Assembly: GCA_002421905.1 (NCBI GenBank)
Contig: DISK01000001.1
Location: 1 to 64,000, forward strand
DNA length: 64,000 nucleotides
Reading direction: 5' to 3'
Source of the DNA: Micavibrio sp. UBA6212
GTDB lineage: Bacteria; Pseudomonadota; Alphaproteobacteria; Micavibrionales; Micavibrionaceae
Shown: one piece after another, positions 7,616-16,456 of the stretch
How positions within the stretch are numbered: position 1 is the stretch's first letter
Layout: each line of letters opens with the position of its first letter
Notes under the pieces: generated by a model
Seen by the model: the letters and a program-made list of their open reading frames with translations, nothing else
Database searches by the model: none
What the model was told of the DNA's origin: nothing
Position numbers and translations under genes: made by a program

Positions 7616-9724
7616 TTAGAAACTCAGACTGGCTCCGAGGAGGAGGGAGGCTGCGGGATCCGAGGTATCACCGAGACGGCCTGTAAGTTCGGTTGAGATG
7701 TGCAGGGTCTGGGTGGCCTGCCATGAAGCTCCCACTGTTCCCTCTGCCCAATCTTTGTCTCCGGCATCCCAAGCAAGATTTTGCGTCAAGCCACTGACAT
7801 TGGCGGTAATTTCCCCTCCGTTGCCTTTAATTCTATGTCCCCATGCCGGACGGGCGAGAAATTTCAGGTCTTCATTCACTTCGTAAGCTAACTCAAGCCC
7901 TATTCTGGATGATACAGACTGGCTATCCTGTTCGGAGAAGCTGGCGGCAAAGGCACCTCCTGTCTCATTATATCCGTCCAGTTTGGTTTGGGAATAGCGG
8001 GCCTCAACATAGGGCATGATAGATGTTTTCCGATTTATGATATGTTCTTCCCAACCGACTTTGGCTGCGCCGCCATATGACCAGCCGTCTGTTTCTCCGT
8101 GGGAAAAATCCGTATTTGCTCCATTCAAATATCCTCGATCGGTATCAAGGTCGATCTTAACACCGTATGCGGTTCCATATAAACGCAAGCCAAAATCATC
8201 GGGTTGGTAGGATGCCAGAGCAAGGGCTCCCAGCGCATTCATTTCACTGGTGCCATCAAAGTCGAGGCTATAATTCGATTGTCCTTTGACCAGTCCGACA
8301 CCGACATTTATGTCGTCTGTCACCTGCGCATTGATGCCTGCGGTGCCGCTCCATTCGTGATTGTCGAAATCATTATTTTGTCCAATGCCATATGCACTCA
8401 ACACGAAGACCGAGAGGCCGGTATCAATGATACGTATTTCATTACTTTCATCTCCGGCGGCGGGAGAGATAGAGGCGGGGTGATCTCTATTGATCGGTTG
8501 CTGGCGTATGACTGGGACCGCAAATTCCGAAACATGTTGAGCCAGAAATACACCCTGTGGAGAGTATTGCATGGCTGTCGTGGCTACTTGCTGTGCGGTT
8601 TGGGAAATAGTCGATAAGGATTGAATCAAATCAGTCGTTGAGGTTAAACCTCCCGCCAAAAGATTTACAAGAAATGCTGTTGTATTGCCATTGTGGGTCG
8701 CCTGACCGACAATAATGTTTCCATCGTCACTTATATCGTTGGCACTGGATAAAACCCAATTGGTTAAATCGACACCATCGGCAGTCAATATATCTGCAAG
8801 AGATTGCATCCCTGTACTTTGTGTCCAGAGAAAGGCCTCTGCTCCACTGGCACTTGAACCGTATCCAACGATGACGGAGCCATCTGCACTGACATCAAAA
8901 GCTCTGCTATAGAAAATGCCTCCTGCTAAATCACCCAAGCCTACCATACCTGTGCCTGAGGTCCATCGAAAAGCTTCATACCCATTAGCACTGTTACTAT
9001 CCCCGACGATTACAGTTTCATCCGCACTGATAGCTTTGGCATTACTAAAATAAGAACCTCCCGCTAACTCACCTAGTCCCACCAAACCAGTGCCGGAAGT
9101 CCAGCGAAAAGCTTCAATTCCACTTGCGTTGGTGCCATACCCTACAATAATTGATCCATCAGAGTTTGTGGCGTAAGCCTGACTGTCAAGAACCCCGCCA
9201 GCAAAATCTCCCAAAGAAACCATGCCGGTGCCGGAAGTCCAGCGAAATGCTTCTCCACGCCCAAAGCCACTTGCGGCAGACATACTATAACCGACCACAA
9301 CAGACCCATCTGCACTGACCCCATTTGCATAGCTATACAGGCCTCCAGCCAGCGCTCCCAGTGCAGTCATTCCCGAACCTGCCGTCCAGCGAAATGCTTC
9401 GTAATTTAGGGTGCCATAACTGGTTCCTATGATAACAGATCCATCGTCGTTAATTTTTTGTCCCGTGCTATAGAAAATTCCACCGGTCAGATCTCCCAAC
9501 CCAACCATACCGGTGCCTGCTGTCCAGCGAAATGCCTCAGTTCCGCCGGCACTGGTGCCATACCCGACAACTACGGTTCCATCGGCATTTATCCCGTAAG
9601 CGGTGCTGGAAGCACTGCCTCCTGTCAGATCCCCCAAATCATCCAATGATGCACCATACACAGTCAACGGCGTTATTAACGCCGTAGAGCAGCAGATCAG
9701 GTAAAGGAAGGACAAACGATTCAT
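7616..9724 (-). CDS. Autotransporter with HAF-type extracellular repeats
   Basis: Predicted type V secreted surface protein of 702 residues. A signal peptide (MNRLSFLYLICCSTALITPLTVYG, cleavage near residue 24-25) is followed by six tandem repeats of 46-49 residues (27-306), each with L-G-L/A-GG, (A/D)DGSVIVGY and EAFRWT.GTGM, and a seventh decayed copy to about 356. This is the HAF repeat pattern. After a linker (about 357-430) comes a typical autotransporter beta-barrel ending in ASLSF, with the terminal Phe needed for outer-membrane insertion. There is no protease or lipase motif in the passenger, so the role is probably adhesive or structural. It is a single gene with a TTAA-N7-TTAA motif 42-56 bases upstream. 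Confidence 0.9.
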   Translation of the reverse strand: MNRLSFLYLICCSTALITPLTVYGASLDDLGDLTGGSASSTAYGINADGTVVVGYGTSAGGTEAFRWTAGTGMVGLGDLTGGIFYSTGQKINDDGSVIIGTSYGTLNYEAFRWTAGSGMTALGALAGGLYSYANGVSADGSVVVGYSMSAASGFGRGEAFRWTSGTGMVSLGDFAGGVLDSQAYATNSDGSIIVGYGTNASGIEAFRWTSGTGLVGLGELAGGSYFSNAKAISADETVIVGDSNSANGYEAFRWTSGTGMVGLGDLAGGIFYSRAFDVSADGSVIVGYGSSASGAEAFLWTQSTGMQSLADILTADGVDLTNWVLSSANDISDDGNIIVGQATHNGNTTAFLVNLLAGGLTSTTDLIQSLSTISQTAQQVATTAMQYSPQGVFLAQHVSEFAVPVIRQQPINRDHPASISPAAGDESNEIRIIDTGLSVFVLSAYGIGQNNDFDNHEWSGTAGINAQVTDDINVGVGLVKGQSNYSLDFDGTSEMNALGALALASYQPDDFGLRLYGTAYGVKIDLDTDRGYLNGANTDFSHGETDGWSYGGAAKVGWEEHIINRKTSIMPYVEARYSQTKLDGYNETGGAFAASFSEQDSQSVSSRIGLELAYEVNEDLKFLARPAWGHRIKGNGGEITANVSGLTQNLAWDAGDKDWAEGTVGASWQATQTLHISTELTGRLGDTSDPAASLLLGASLSF
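8657..9646 (-). repeat. Tandem HAF repeat block (about 138 bp units)
   Basis: Coding repeat within the autotransporter: six units encode residues 27-73, 74-119, 120-168, 169-214, 215-260 and 261-306, and a degenerate seventh covers 307-356. Unit ends are the most conserved (FRWTSGTGM or FRWTAGTGM). Unit 3 is three residues longer. The DNA copies are clearly diverged, so this is an old array. Confidence 0.85.
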
Positions 9725-9765
9725 AGAGGGTCCACAGGTTTAGAGATCAGTGTGACTCAAATGGA

Positions 9766-9780
9766 TTAATCGCTCTTTAA
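9766..9780. promoter_or_regulatory. CtrA-like site upstream of the autotransporter
   Basis: TTAA-TCGCTCT-TTAA, the spacing of the CtrA box, but followed by T instead of the preferred C. It lies 42-56 bases before the autotransporter start. A chance match is quite possible in AT-rich spacer DNA. Confidence 0.3.
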
Positions 9781-9795
9781 TACATTCTGTAAATA

Positions 9796-12150
9796 CTATT
9801 CCTGCAGGACATCTTTGACCTTGGCGGCCAGATCCTTAAGCGTAAAGGGTTTAGGAAGAAAATAGATTTTTTCACCCAATGTGTCTTTAAGCTTTTCTTC
9901 GGTGTATCCCGAGATAAAAATGATTTTCAAGTCCGGTGCGTCCATGCGGATTTCTTTGGCCAGAGTGGGGCCGTCCTTGCCCGGCATCATGACGTCGGTA
10001 ATCAGAAGGTCGATGGGTTTATCCAGATTTTTGAAGACTTCAAGTCCGGCCTCGCCATTTTCAGCGGTCAAGACTTCGTATCCTTTATTGGTTAAAGCGC
10101 GGGTCGAGAAGGTTCGCACCGCATCTTCGTCCTCGACAAGGAGAATGCGTGCCGATCCGGTCAGATCACCTGTAATCTCTTCGGGGAGGTTAGGTGTCTG
10201 GTCTTGAGTTTCTTCATCGTCATGAACGCAAGGGAGATAAATTGAAAATGTCGTGCCTGCGCCAACCTTGCTTGAAATACCAAGATAGCCACCTGTTTGG
10301 CGGATAATCCCGTAAACAGTTGCCAAACCTAGTCCCGTTCCTTTGCCGACATCTTTGGTGGTGAAGAAGGGTTCCAGAATTCTTTCCATGATGTCGGGGG
10401 AGATTCCGGTACCGGAATCCGCCACATCAATTTTGACCCATTCGCCGATCGGCATGATATCCTGACCAAAGGTCATTGGAGCCTCATTGTGGATATGCGA
10501 CGTCGTGATGGTGAGATCTCCTCCCTCCGGCATGGCGTCCCGTGCGTTCACAACCATGTTCACCAGCACTTGTTCCATCTGTCCGCTATCGACTTTGACC
10601 AGTCCCAGATTATTTCCATGAACCAATTGCAATTCTATATTGGCGCCGATCAGACGGCGTAAAAGATGAGCGACTTCAGTTAGAATATCTGTGATGTCTT
10701 GAATTTTTGGTCTCAAAGTCTGTTGCCGTGAGAATGCCAGTAATTGCCGCACCAGATTTGCGGCGCGGTTTGAGTTTTGTTTGATTTGCTGGATGTCACC
10801 GAAAGATGGGTCTCCCGGTTTGTGACGTAGCAGAAGAAGATCACAAAATCCGATAATTGCAGTCAGAAGATTGTTAAAATCATGTGCAATCCCGCCGGCC
10901 AATTGTCCGACGGCCTGCATTTTTTGGGATTGAATAAATTGATTTTCGAGATTTTTCTGTTGAGTCAAATCAAGAAAATGGATGGCGATATTGTTACCTT
11001 CAGAAAAACGCTGTGCATACATGTGACATGGCAACGGCTTTTTCTGTTTGTTCATCCAGAGTCTGATTTCTTGTGGATCGGACAACACCTCTCCGGAACG
11101 GATGCGTTTTATTGTGTCAGTCACCAGCGTCCAGTCGGCATAGTCAACCAATTCAGTGAAAGGATGTTTGTCAATTTCTGCATGCTTTTTTTCTACCATG
11201 TTGGCGAGCAGCATATTGCAATCTTTCATCTGGTTATCTTCATCCAGAATGGCGATCCCAACCGGAGCTTCTTCAAAAAATTGGCGGAATCGGTCTTCGG
11301 AGTCTTGCAAGGCTTGCCGAATGGCCTGTTCGGCGGATAGATCATTAATTACGGCCCGCGTTCTGATCTTTCCATCATCATGATGGACAACGGTTTGGGT
11401 AATTGAGGCCAGAAACTCACGACCATTTCCCGATTTCATCCGGACTTCGGCATACTGGCGAACCCCGCCATTTTCCTTGATGTCATAGGGAGCTGCGGAC
11501 TCAGGGATTTCGACCATATAATCATGAAGGCAATCTTGATTCAGAATGCTGGGTACATCTTTTCCCAGCCAGCGGGCGAAGGTTGCATTGACAAATTCAA
11601 ACCGCCCGAATTCGTTCACAGAAAAGAAACCGACTGGTGCATTATCTGTGTAGTCGATCAGTTTGTCGTGTTCAGCATTCAGTTTTTCCTGTTGCTCGTA
11701 TTCTGTCGTAATGTCGTCAACACGCCAATGAATGTGATCTTGCCAACCGGATAAGGGTTCTGCAGTGATTGCATACCATGATGTTTTATTTTCGGTTTTA
11801 TGTGCCAGTTTGTTCTGTGAGACTATTCCTTTGAGGGCATTCTTTTTAAGGATGGCGAATTGTTCTGCGTTGTTGTTGGTGACCCCGAAAAATCCGATTA
11901 ACGTCTTTAGTGAGGGGGGGCCAAAGGGGGCACATAATTCCTTGAATTTGGAGTTTGATAGAATATGCTCATCATCCCCGTTGGAAACCATACGTGCACC
12001 GCGGGAGATTTCCAGAACTTCCAGCAACAGGCATTGTTTTTTGTATTTTCCGAAGGTCAGAAGGTTTAGGGGATTAAAACGGCACGCCTTGAACTTGCTC
12101 TTGGCTTGGGATGAAAGAATACTGATAGAGGGCTCTGGAGTATCGGTCAT
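9796..12150 (-). CDS. cckA: CckA-type hybrid histidine kinase
   Basis: Predicted top kinase/phosphatase of the CtrA phosphorelay, 784 residues. There are three PAS-like regions (about 40-150, 165-275 and 285-395), then HisKA with QSQKMQAVGQLAGGIAHDFNN (phospho-His 423), an HATPase domain (N535 in VVNARDAM, the G box DSGTGIS, EPFFTTK and GKGTGLGLATVYGI) and a C-terminal receiver with phospho-Asp 719 (LLITDVMMPG) and Lys 767 (FLPKPF). The kinase core and the FLPKPFTLKDLAAKVKDVL tail match CckA closely. Unlike the Caulobacter protein there are no obvious N-terminal membrane helices. The start at 12150 was chosen because the longer reading runs into flhB; its ribosome-binding site is poor, so the start is uncertain. 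Adjacent to flhB; chpT and divK are elsewhere in the window. Confidence 0.88.
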   Translation of the reverse strand: MTDTPEPSISILSSQAKSKFKACRFNPLNLLTFGKYKKQCLLLEVLEISRGARMVSNGDDEHILSNSKFKELCAPFGPPSLKTLIGFFGVTNNNAEQFAILKKNALKGIVSQNKLAHKTENKTSWYAITAEPLSGWQDHIHWRVDDITTEYEQQEKLNAEHDKLIDYTDNAPVGFFSVNEFGRFEFVNATFARWLGKDVPSILNQDCLHDYMVEIPESAAPYDIKENGGVRQYAEVRMKSGNGREFLASITQTVVHHDDGKIRTRAVINDLSAEQAIRQALQDSEDRFRQFFEEAPVGIAILDEDNQMKDCNMLLANMVEKKHAEIDKHPFTELVDYADWTLVTDTIKRIRSGEVLSDPQEIRLWMNKQKKPLPCHMYAQRFSEGNNIAIHFLDLTQQKNLENQFIQSQKMQAVGQLAGGIAHDFNNLLTAIIGFCDLLLLRHKPGDPSFGDIQQIKQNSNRAANLVRQLLAFSRQQTLRPKIQDITDILTEVAHLLRRLIGANIELQLVHGNNLGLVKVDSGQMEQVLVNMVVNARDAMPEGGDLTITTSHIHNEAPMTFGQDIMPIGEWVKIDVADSGTGISPDIMERILEPFFTTKDVGKGTGLGLATVYGIIRQTGGYLGISSKVGAGTTFSIYLPCVHDDEETQDQTPNLPEEITGDLTGSARILLVEDEDAVRTFSTRALTNKGYEVLTAENGEAGLEVFKNLDKPIDLLITDVMMPGKDGPTLAKEIRMDAPDLKIIFISGYTEEKLKDTLGEKIYFLPKPFTLKDLAAKVKDVLQE

Positions 12151-12205
12151 GGTAGGAGCATGGCAGAAAACGGGGTAAAAAGAAAGATCGGGAAAGGGGA
12201 AATCT

Positions 12206-13285
12206 TTACTTGATTTTGCCCTTTTTCTTATAAACGTAGGAAATGATTTCTGCCACGGCTTTATATAGTTCTTCCGGAATCGGCTGATCCAGTTCAACGG
12301 TATCATAAAGTGTCCGTGCCAAGGGTGGGTTTTCAAACAGAATAATTTCATGTTCGGTTGCAACTTCACGGATTCTCATAGCAACTTCGTCGATCCCCTT
12401 GGCAATAACAATAGGGGCATCCGATATTTCCGTGTCGTATTGCAAGGCAACAGAAAAGTGGGTTGGGTTGGTGATAACCACATCTGCTTTGGGGACGTTT
12501 TGCATCATGCGCTGGCGGGCACGCTCCATGCGGATTTGCCTCAATTTTCCTTTGATGAACGGATCACCTTCGGTTTGTTTGTATTCATCTTTGATTTCCT
12601 GTTTGGTCATGCGCATTTGTTTTGCAAATTCCCATTTCTGGAACAACAGATCGGCCAGAGAGATAGCCAGAAGGGCAACCAAAATTCCGATCATCATCCG
12701 GATTGCCAGAGCTTCGATTTCTTCGAGCATTTGAACCGGGGTCAGTTCGATCGAGTGTTCGGCGCCATCCATATAAGGATAGACCATGACAAATCCAACA
12801 ATTCCGACGGCAGATATCTTAAGTAAGCCTTTGACAAACTCGGCAATTGATTTCAGGGAAAACAGGCGGCCAAAACCTTTGAACACAGAAATTTTTGACA
12901 GGTCAGGCTTCAGGACTTCCGGTGCAATCAGGGGGCCAACCTGCATCAAAGGGCCCGCGACAGCCGCCACAAGCAAGGCCAGAAACACGAAATAGGTGGC
13001 TGAAAGGCTGCGCCGTGCGGTTTCGGTAAGAACCATCCCAATTCCTCCGGGCGTACCGGGCATAGTATGGGCTTGAGATAGAAACTCCCCAAGAAAATCC
13101 GTCAGGTTCGAAAACATCATGGGGGCTGCCGTCCCTATCAGCAGAGTGGCAGCCAGCAGAATAATCCATGTATTGATGTCACGCGACTGGGCGACCTGAC
13201 CCCGTTTTCGCGCGTCTTCAAGTTTCTTGGGGGTGGCGTCTTCTGTCTTTGACGCCTCATCCGGTTTGTCGTCACCTTCTGCCAT
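12206..13285 (-). CDS. flhB: Flagellar export apparatus protein FlhB
   Basis: Membrane component of the flagellar type III export gate that switches substrate specificity. At 359 residues it is the family's usual length. It begins with the family-typical charged segment (KTEDATPKKLEDARKRGQVAQS), has four membrane helices (about 38-220) and a cytoplasmic domain containing the self-cleavage motif NPTH at residues 273-276, so autocleavage between Asn and Pro is expected. The C-terminal part (ENPPLARTLYDTVELDQPIPEELYKAVAEI) is well conserved. It is followed after 55 bases by cckA on the same strand, and the two may be co-transcribed. Confidence 0.97.
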   Translation of the reverse strand: MAEGDDKPDEASKTEDATPKKLEDARKRGQVAQSRDINTWIILLAATLLIGTAAPMMFSNLTDFLGEFLSQAHTMPGTPGGIGMVLTETARRSLSATYFVFLALLVAAVAGPLMQVGPLIAPEVLKPDLSKISVFKGFGRLFSLKSIAEFVKGLLKISAVGIVGFVMVYPYMDGAEHSIELTPVQMLEEIEALAIRMMIGILVALLAISLADLLFQKWEFAKQMRMTKQEIKDEYKQTEGDPFIKGKLRQIRMERARQRMMQNVPKADVVITNPTHFSVALQYDTEISDAPIVIAKGIDEVAMRIREVATEHEIILFENPPLARTLYDTVELDQPIPEELYKAVAEIISYVYKKKGKIK

Positions 13286-13338
13286 TTGTTCAGTATGACA
13301 GGTTTTGGAGATGTGTCCAAGATATGGAAGTGCATTCT

Positions 13339-13367
13339 TAAAAACCCCTCCACAAGGAAGGGGTTTT
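13339..13367 (-). terminator. Rho-independent terminator of the HTH/coiled-coil gene
   Basis: AAAACCCCTCC-ACAA-GGAAGGGGTTTT (one mismatched position), giving GGGG stem then UUUUU on the minus strand. It separates the gene at 13409-13972 from flhB. Confidence 0.8.
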
Positions 13368-13408
13368 GAAATTCTTATTTAAGCTAAAAGCTCATCATGA
13401 GGGGGTCG

Positions 13409-13972
13409 TTAGGCCGCACGCAGTTTGTTAATCTTATTGACCAGCTTTGACCAGATTGGCGTGTTTTCTCCGGTGCCATCTTCGTCTGTCGCGTTCTGGT
13501 TTTGGGGCTGCATACGCTTCATGCGTTCTTCCATCTGGCGTTTGCGTGCAGCACGTTCGCGCGCTTCACGTTCACGCATTTCCTGCTTCAGGTCTTCTGC
13601 CTGTTTCTGGGAGGTCTGGTTGGTAATCATGAGCTGTTGGGCTTGTTTTTGCCACTGGTCGCGTTGTTCCTTCATGTCTTCCAGTTGACGCTCGGTCATG
13701 TGGAGCTGATCTTCAAGAGACCGGCAACGCATTTTGACGCGTTCCATTTCCAACATATTCTGTGCGCGTTCCAGTTCGACACGGACGGCGGCTTCCTGAT
13801 CAAACTTCGGTGGGAACGGGCCATAAACGCGTTCGAGTTCCGAGGTATCGATTTCTTTGTCACCAGCATCACTCATGCTGTAAGACAGACGTCCGGATTT
13901 CAACGCACGCTGAATTGTAGATTTGGATTTTCCTGTCAGGTCTGCGGCCTGAGCAACACTCATTTTCGCCAT
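13409..13972 (-). CDS. HTH DNA-binding protein with long coiled coil
   Basis: 187 residues. An N-terminal helix-turn-helix (MSVAQAADLTGKSKSTIQRALKSGRL, about residues 4-30) of the excisionase/MerR-like type is followed by a strongly charged coiled coil (about 60-155, rich in Glu, Gln, Arg and Met), and then a flexible Asn/Thr tail ending PIWSKLVNKINKLRAA. The domain order resembles plasmid 'entry exclusion'-annotated proteins and chromosomal homologues, whose function is not settled. AAGGGGGTG lies before the ATG, so the start is secure. It is monocistronic between its own terminator and the SapC-family gene. Confidence 0.7.
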   Translation of the reverse strand: MAKMSVAQAADLTGKSKSTIQRALKSGRLSYSMSDAGDKEIDTSELERVYGPFPPKFDQEAAVRVELERAQNMLEMERVKMRCRSLEDQLHMTERQLEDMKEQRDQWQKQAQQLMITNQTSQKQAEDLKQEMREREARERAARKRQMEERMKRMQPQNQNATDEDGTGENTPIWSKLVNKINKLRAA

Positions 13973-14110
13973 AAAACACCCCCTTGGTATGATTAGGCTA
14001 TGAAATTTTATTTTGGAATTAGTGATGAGTTAGCACATTCCAAACTTCTATTTCAAGTTTTCCCCAATAGGGAGGTCAAAATAAATGTGTATGAAAGCTC
14101 ATAAAAACTG

Positions 14111-14860
14111 TTAAGCCGCTGATTTTTCAAGATTCTTGCCCAAGAGGAAGCTGAGCTTTTGCCATTGGGCCCCAGAGAATAGATGGGCGTATATGAAAGG
14201 CAGCCAACCATTCTTGCGGAATTCAAGGAATGTGGCATCGTCCAATTCCATCAACTTGCTCTCATCAATGATTTTGAAGCCCGAGAAATTGATCTTTTTG
14301 CCATTAGGGGTGGTGATTTCGGCGGATCTGTCGATCAAAAGCCCTGCCTTCAGCAAAGCTTGTCCGAAATTGGTCGTCTGGAATGCTGCAGCATGGTAGG
14401 ACTTACAGAACTCCAAGGCATTCTTGGAAAGCGCCGTAGCTGTCCCGTCATCGGTGAAAAATCTTTGTTCCCCCTTTTCCTCGACCACGCTTTTATCTGT
14501 ATCCACACACAAAACCAGTTGGTCATTTTCCGGATTTTCCGAAAAAATAAACGGATAGCGGCGGATGTAGGACGGGATGTAGCAATTTGGCTCCCAATGT
14601 GCCTTCTCATTGAGGAACAGGTTCTCGTTGTCCCGTAGACCAAGAATGGCCACAGGTGTCGCGTTGGCATCAGGGCTGAACGCAATCGGGTAGAAATGGC
14701 AGATTTGCGGCATCTCGATCATGGTAATCGGGACGGCGTTGATTTCTTTTGTGAATTGCAGTCCAAATCCTTTTTTGAGCGCTAACGTCTTGTGTTTCGT
14801 GGCATCCAGAGCTTCTGGCTTTTTGTAAAATAGGGGCAGTTTTGATTGGGGCTGTGACAT
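14111..14860 (-). CDS. SapC family protein
   Basis: 249 residues matching the SapC family (PF07277) by overall layout: a start of LPLFYKKPEALD, then HFYPIAFSPD...PVAILGLRDNENLFLNE, then YIPSYIRRYPFIF and the C-terminal GFKIIDESKL..LDDATFLEFRKNGWLPFIYAHLFS. The family is named after a Campylobacter S-layer locus, but its biochemical role is unknown. There is no signal peptide, so it is probably cytoplasmic. It is divergent from the UDP-glucose dehydrogenase gene, separated by 166 bases that must hold both promoters. Confidence 0.85.
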   Translation of the reverse strand: MSQPQSKLPLFYKKPEALDATKHKTLALKKGFGLQFTKEINAVPITMIEMPQICHFYPIAFSPDANATPVAILGLRDNENLFLNEKAHWEPNCYIPSYIRRYPFIFSENPENDQLVLCVDTDKSVVEEKGEQRFFTDDGTATALSKNALEFCKSYHAAAFQTTNFGQALLKAGLLIDRSAEITTPNGKKINFSGFKIIDESKLMELDDATFLEFRKNGWLPFIYAHLFSGAQWQKLSFLLGKNLEKSAA

Positions 14861-15026
14861 AATGAATGATCTCGCGAGCTATCTGGTGTTGTGGTGATTG
14901 GCCAGTGACATTCTAGCGGGGATATGTTTGAAGGAAAAGAGGCAAATTTTTCTTTTCTTCGGGCGGCTAAAGGTATAGGTTCCGGCCATATTTCTGTTGA
15001 ATACATAAGAGCTTGAGGATAGTAGG

Positions 15027-16379
15027 ATGAAAATTGGAGTTGTTGGAACCGGATATGTAGGATTGGTTTCTGGAACATGTTTTGCAGAGTTCGGTGTCGA
15101 AGTCATCTGTATTGACAAGGATAAGAGCAAAATCGATCGCCTGAAAAATGGTGAAATTCCGATTTATGAGCCGGGATTGGATGATCTGGTTGCCAAGCAG
15201 GTTAAGGCTGGACGTTTGTCTTTTACGACGGATCTGGGTGAGGCTGTTCGTGATGCCGATGCGGTCTTTATCGCTGTTGGTACGCCACCACGCGTTGAAG
15301 ATGGCCAAGCCGATTTGACTTATGTTTTTCAGGCCGCCGAAGAAATTGCCCAGCATTTGAATGGCTATACAGTCATTGTTGATAAATCGACTGTGCCAGT
15401 CGGAACAGCACGCCGTGTTGCGGAGGCTATTCGCAAAGCTAATCCTGATGCTGATTTTGATGTCGTATCCAATCCAGAATTCTTGCGAGAAGGGGCTGCG
15501 ATTGATGACTTCCTGCATCCTGACCGTGTTGTGGTTGGAGCGGATAACGAGCGCGCGTTTGAGGTGATGAAACAACTTTATCGTCCGCTTTATATTAACG
15601 AGACACCAATGGTCATGACATCACCGGAAAGTGCCGAAATTACCAAATATGCCAGCAATGCGTTTTTGGCAGCCAAAATTACTTTTATCAACGAGATTGC
15701 CAATTTGTGTGAAGCGGCAGGTGCCAACGTTCAAGACGTCGCCAAAGGAATGGGGCTTGACGGCAGGATTGGTAAAAAATTCCTTCATGCCGGCCCCGGT
15801 TATGGTGGATCGTGCTTCCCGAAAGATACACTGGCTTTGGTTCAGATCGGGCAGAATTTTGGTGCCCCACAAACTCTGGTGGACAAGGTTGTTGAGATCA
15901 ACAATAACCGCCAGATTGAAATGGCTGATCGGATCATCAAGGCTTGTGGTGGAAATGTTGCGGGCAAGAAAATTGCTGTTCTTGGTATTGCATTCAAGCC
16001 GAATACCGATGATATCCGCGAGGCACCGTCCTTGGTGATTGTTCCAGCCTTGCAAAAAGCAGGCGCAAAAATTTCTGCGTTTGATCCGGCTGCGATGACC
16101 AATGCCAAGGCGGTTTTGTCGGGTGTTGAATGGGCTGAAGATGCCTACGCGACAATGAAAGATGCGGATGCACTGGTGATTGTGACCGAATGGAATGAAT
16201 TCCGTAGTCTGCATCTCGATCGTGTTGCCGAATTGATGAAATCGAAAAATATCATTGATCTGCGGAATATCTATAAAGTCAATGAAATGAAAGAGTATGG
16301 ATTCCAGTACTCCTCTATTGGTCGTCCGTCTTTGGCGATGGGCGGTGAAGAATATGTGGGGATCAGAGCTGCTTCGTAA
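15027..16379 (+). CDS. ugd: UDP-glucose 6-dehydrogenase
   Basis: Oxidises UDP-glucose to UDP-glucuronate with two NAD+, for acidic polysaccharide or lipid modification. It is 450 residues. The N-terminal Rossmann motif is VVGTGYVGLVSG (residues 5-16). Substrate-site signatures include NPEFLREGAAIDDF and the catalytic Cys in GPGYGGSCFPKDT (near residue 260). The C-terminal domain reads IAVLGIAFKPNTDDIREAPS. GAGGATAGTAGG precedes the ATG. It is a single gene, ended by a strong terminator and not inside a polysaccharide cluster in this window; pgi lies about 1 kb downstream on the other strand. Confidence 0.97.
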   Translation: MKIGVVGTGYVGLVSGTCFAEFGVEVICIDKDKSKIDRLKNGEIPIYEPGLDDLVAKQVKAGRLSFTTDLGEAVRDADAVFIAVGTPPRVEDGQADLTYVFQAAEEIAQHLNGYTVIVDKSTVPVGTARRVAEAIRKANPDADFDVVSNPEFLREGAAIDDFLHPDRVVVGADNERAFEVMKQLYRPLYINETPMVMTSPESAEITKYASNAFLAAKITFINEIANLCEAAGANVQDVAKGMGLDGRIGKKFLHAGPGYGGSCFPKDTLALVQIGQNFGAPQTLVDKVVEINNNRQIEMADRIIKACGGNVAGKKIAVLGIAFKPNTDDIREAPSLVIVPALQKAGAKISAFDPAAMTNAKAVLSGVEWAEDAYATMKDADALVIVTEWNEFRSLHLDRVAELMKSKNIIDLRNIYKVNEMKEYGFQYSSIGRPSLAMGGEEYVGIRAAS

Positions 16380-16403
16380 TTTCGTAATATAGTCTTTAAT
16401 ACA

Positions 16404-16436
16404 AAAAGTCTCCCTTGATGAGGGAGACTTTTTTAT
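16404..16436 (+). terminator. Rho-independent terminator of ugd
   Basis: AGTCTCCCT-TGATG-AGGGAGACT with six T on the + strand and a matching A-run on the other side, so it may also serve the convergent gene at 16457-17200. Confidence 0.92.
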
Positions 16437-16456
16437 TCTTCAATTCGATGGGATTT

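Noticed and set aside
12150..12369. Longer start for the CckA-type kinase
   Set aside because: The extra 73 residues would overlap flhB and resemble nothing in the kinase family.
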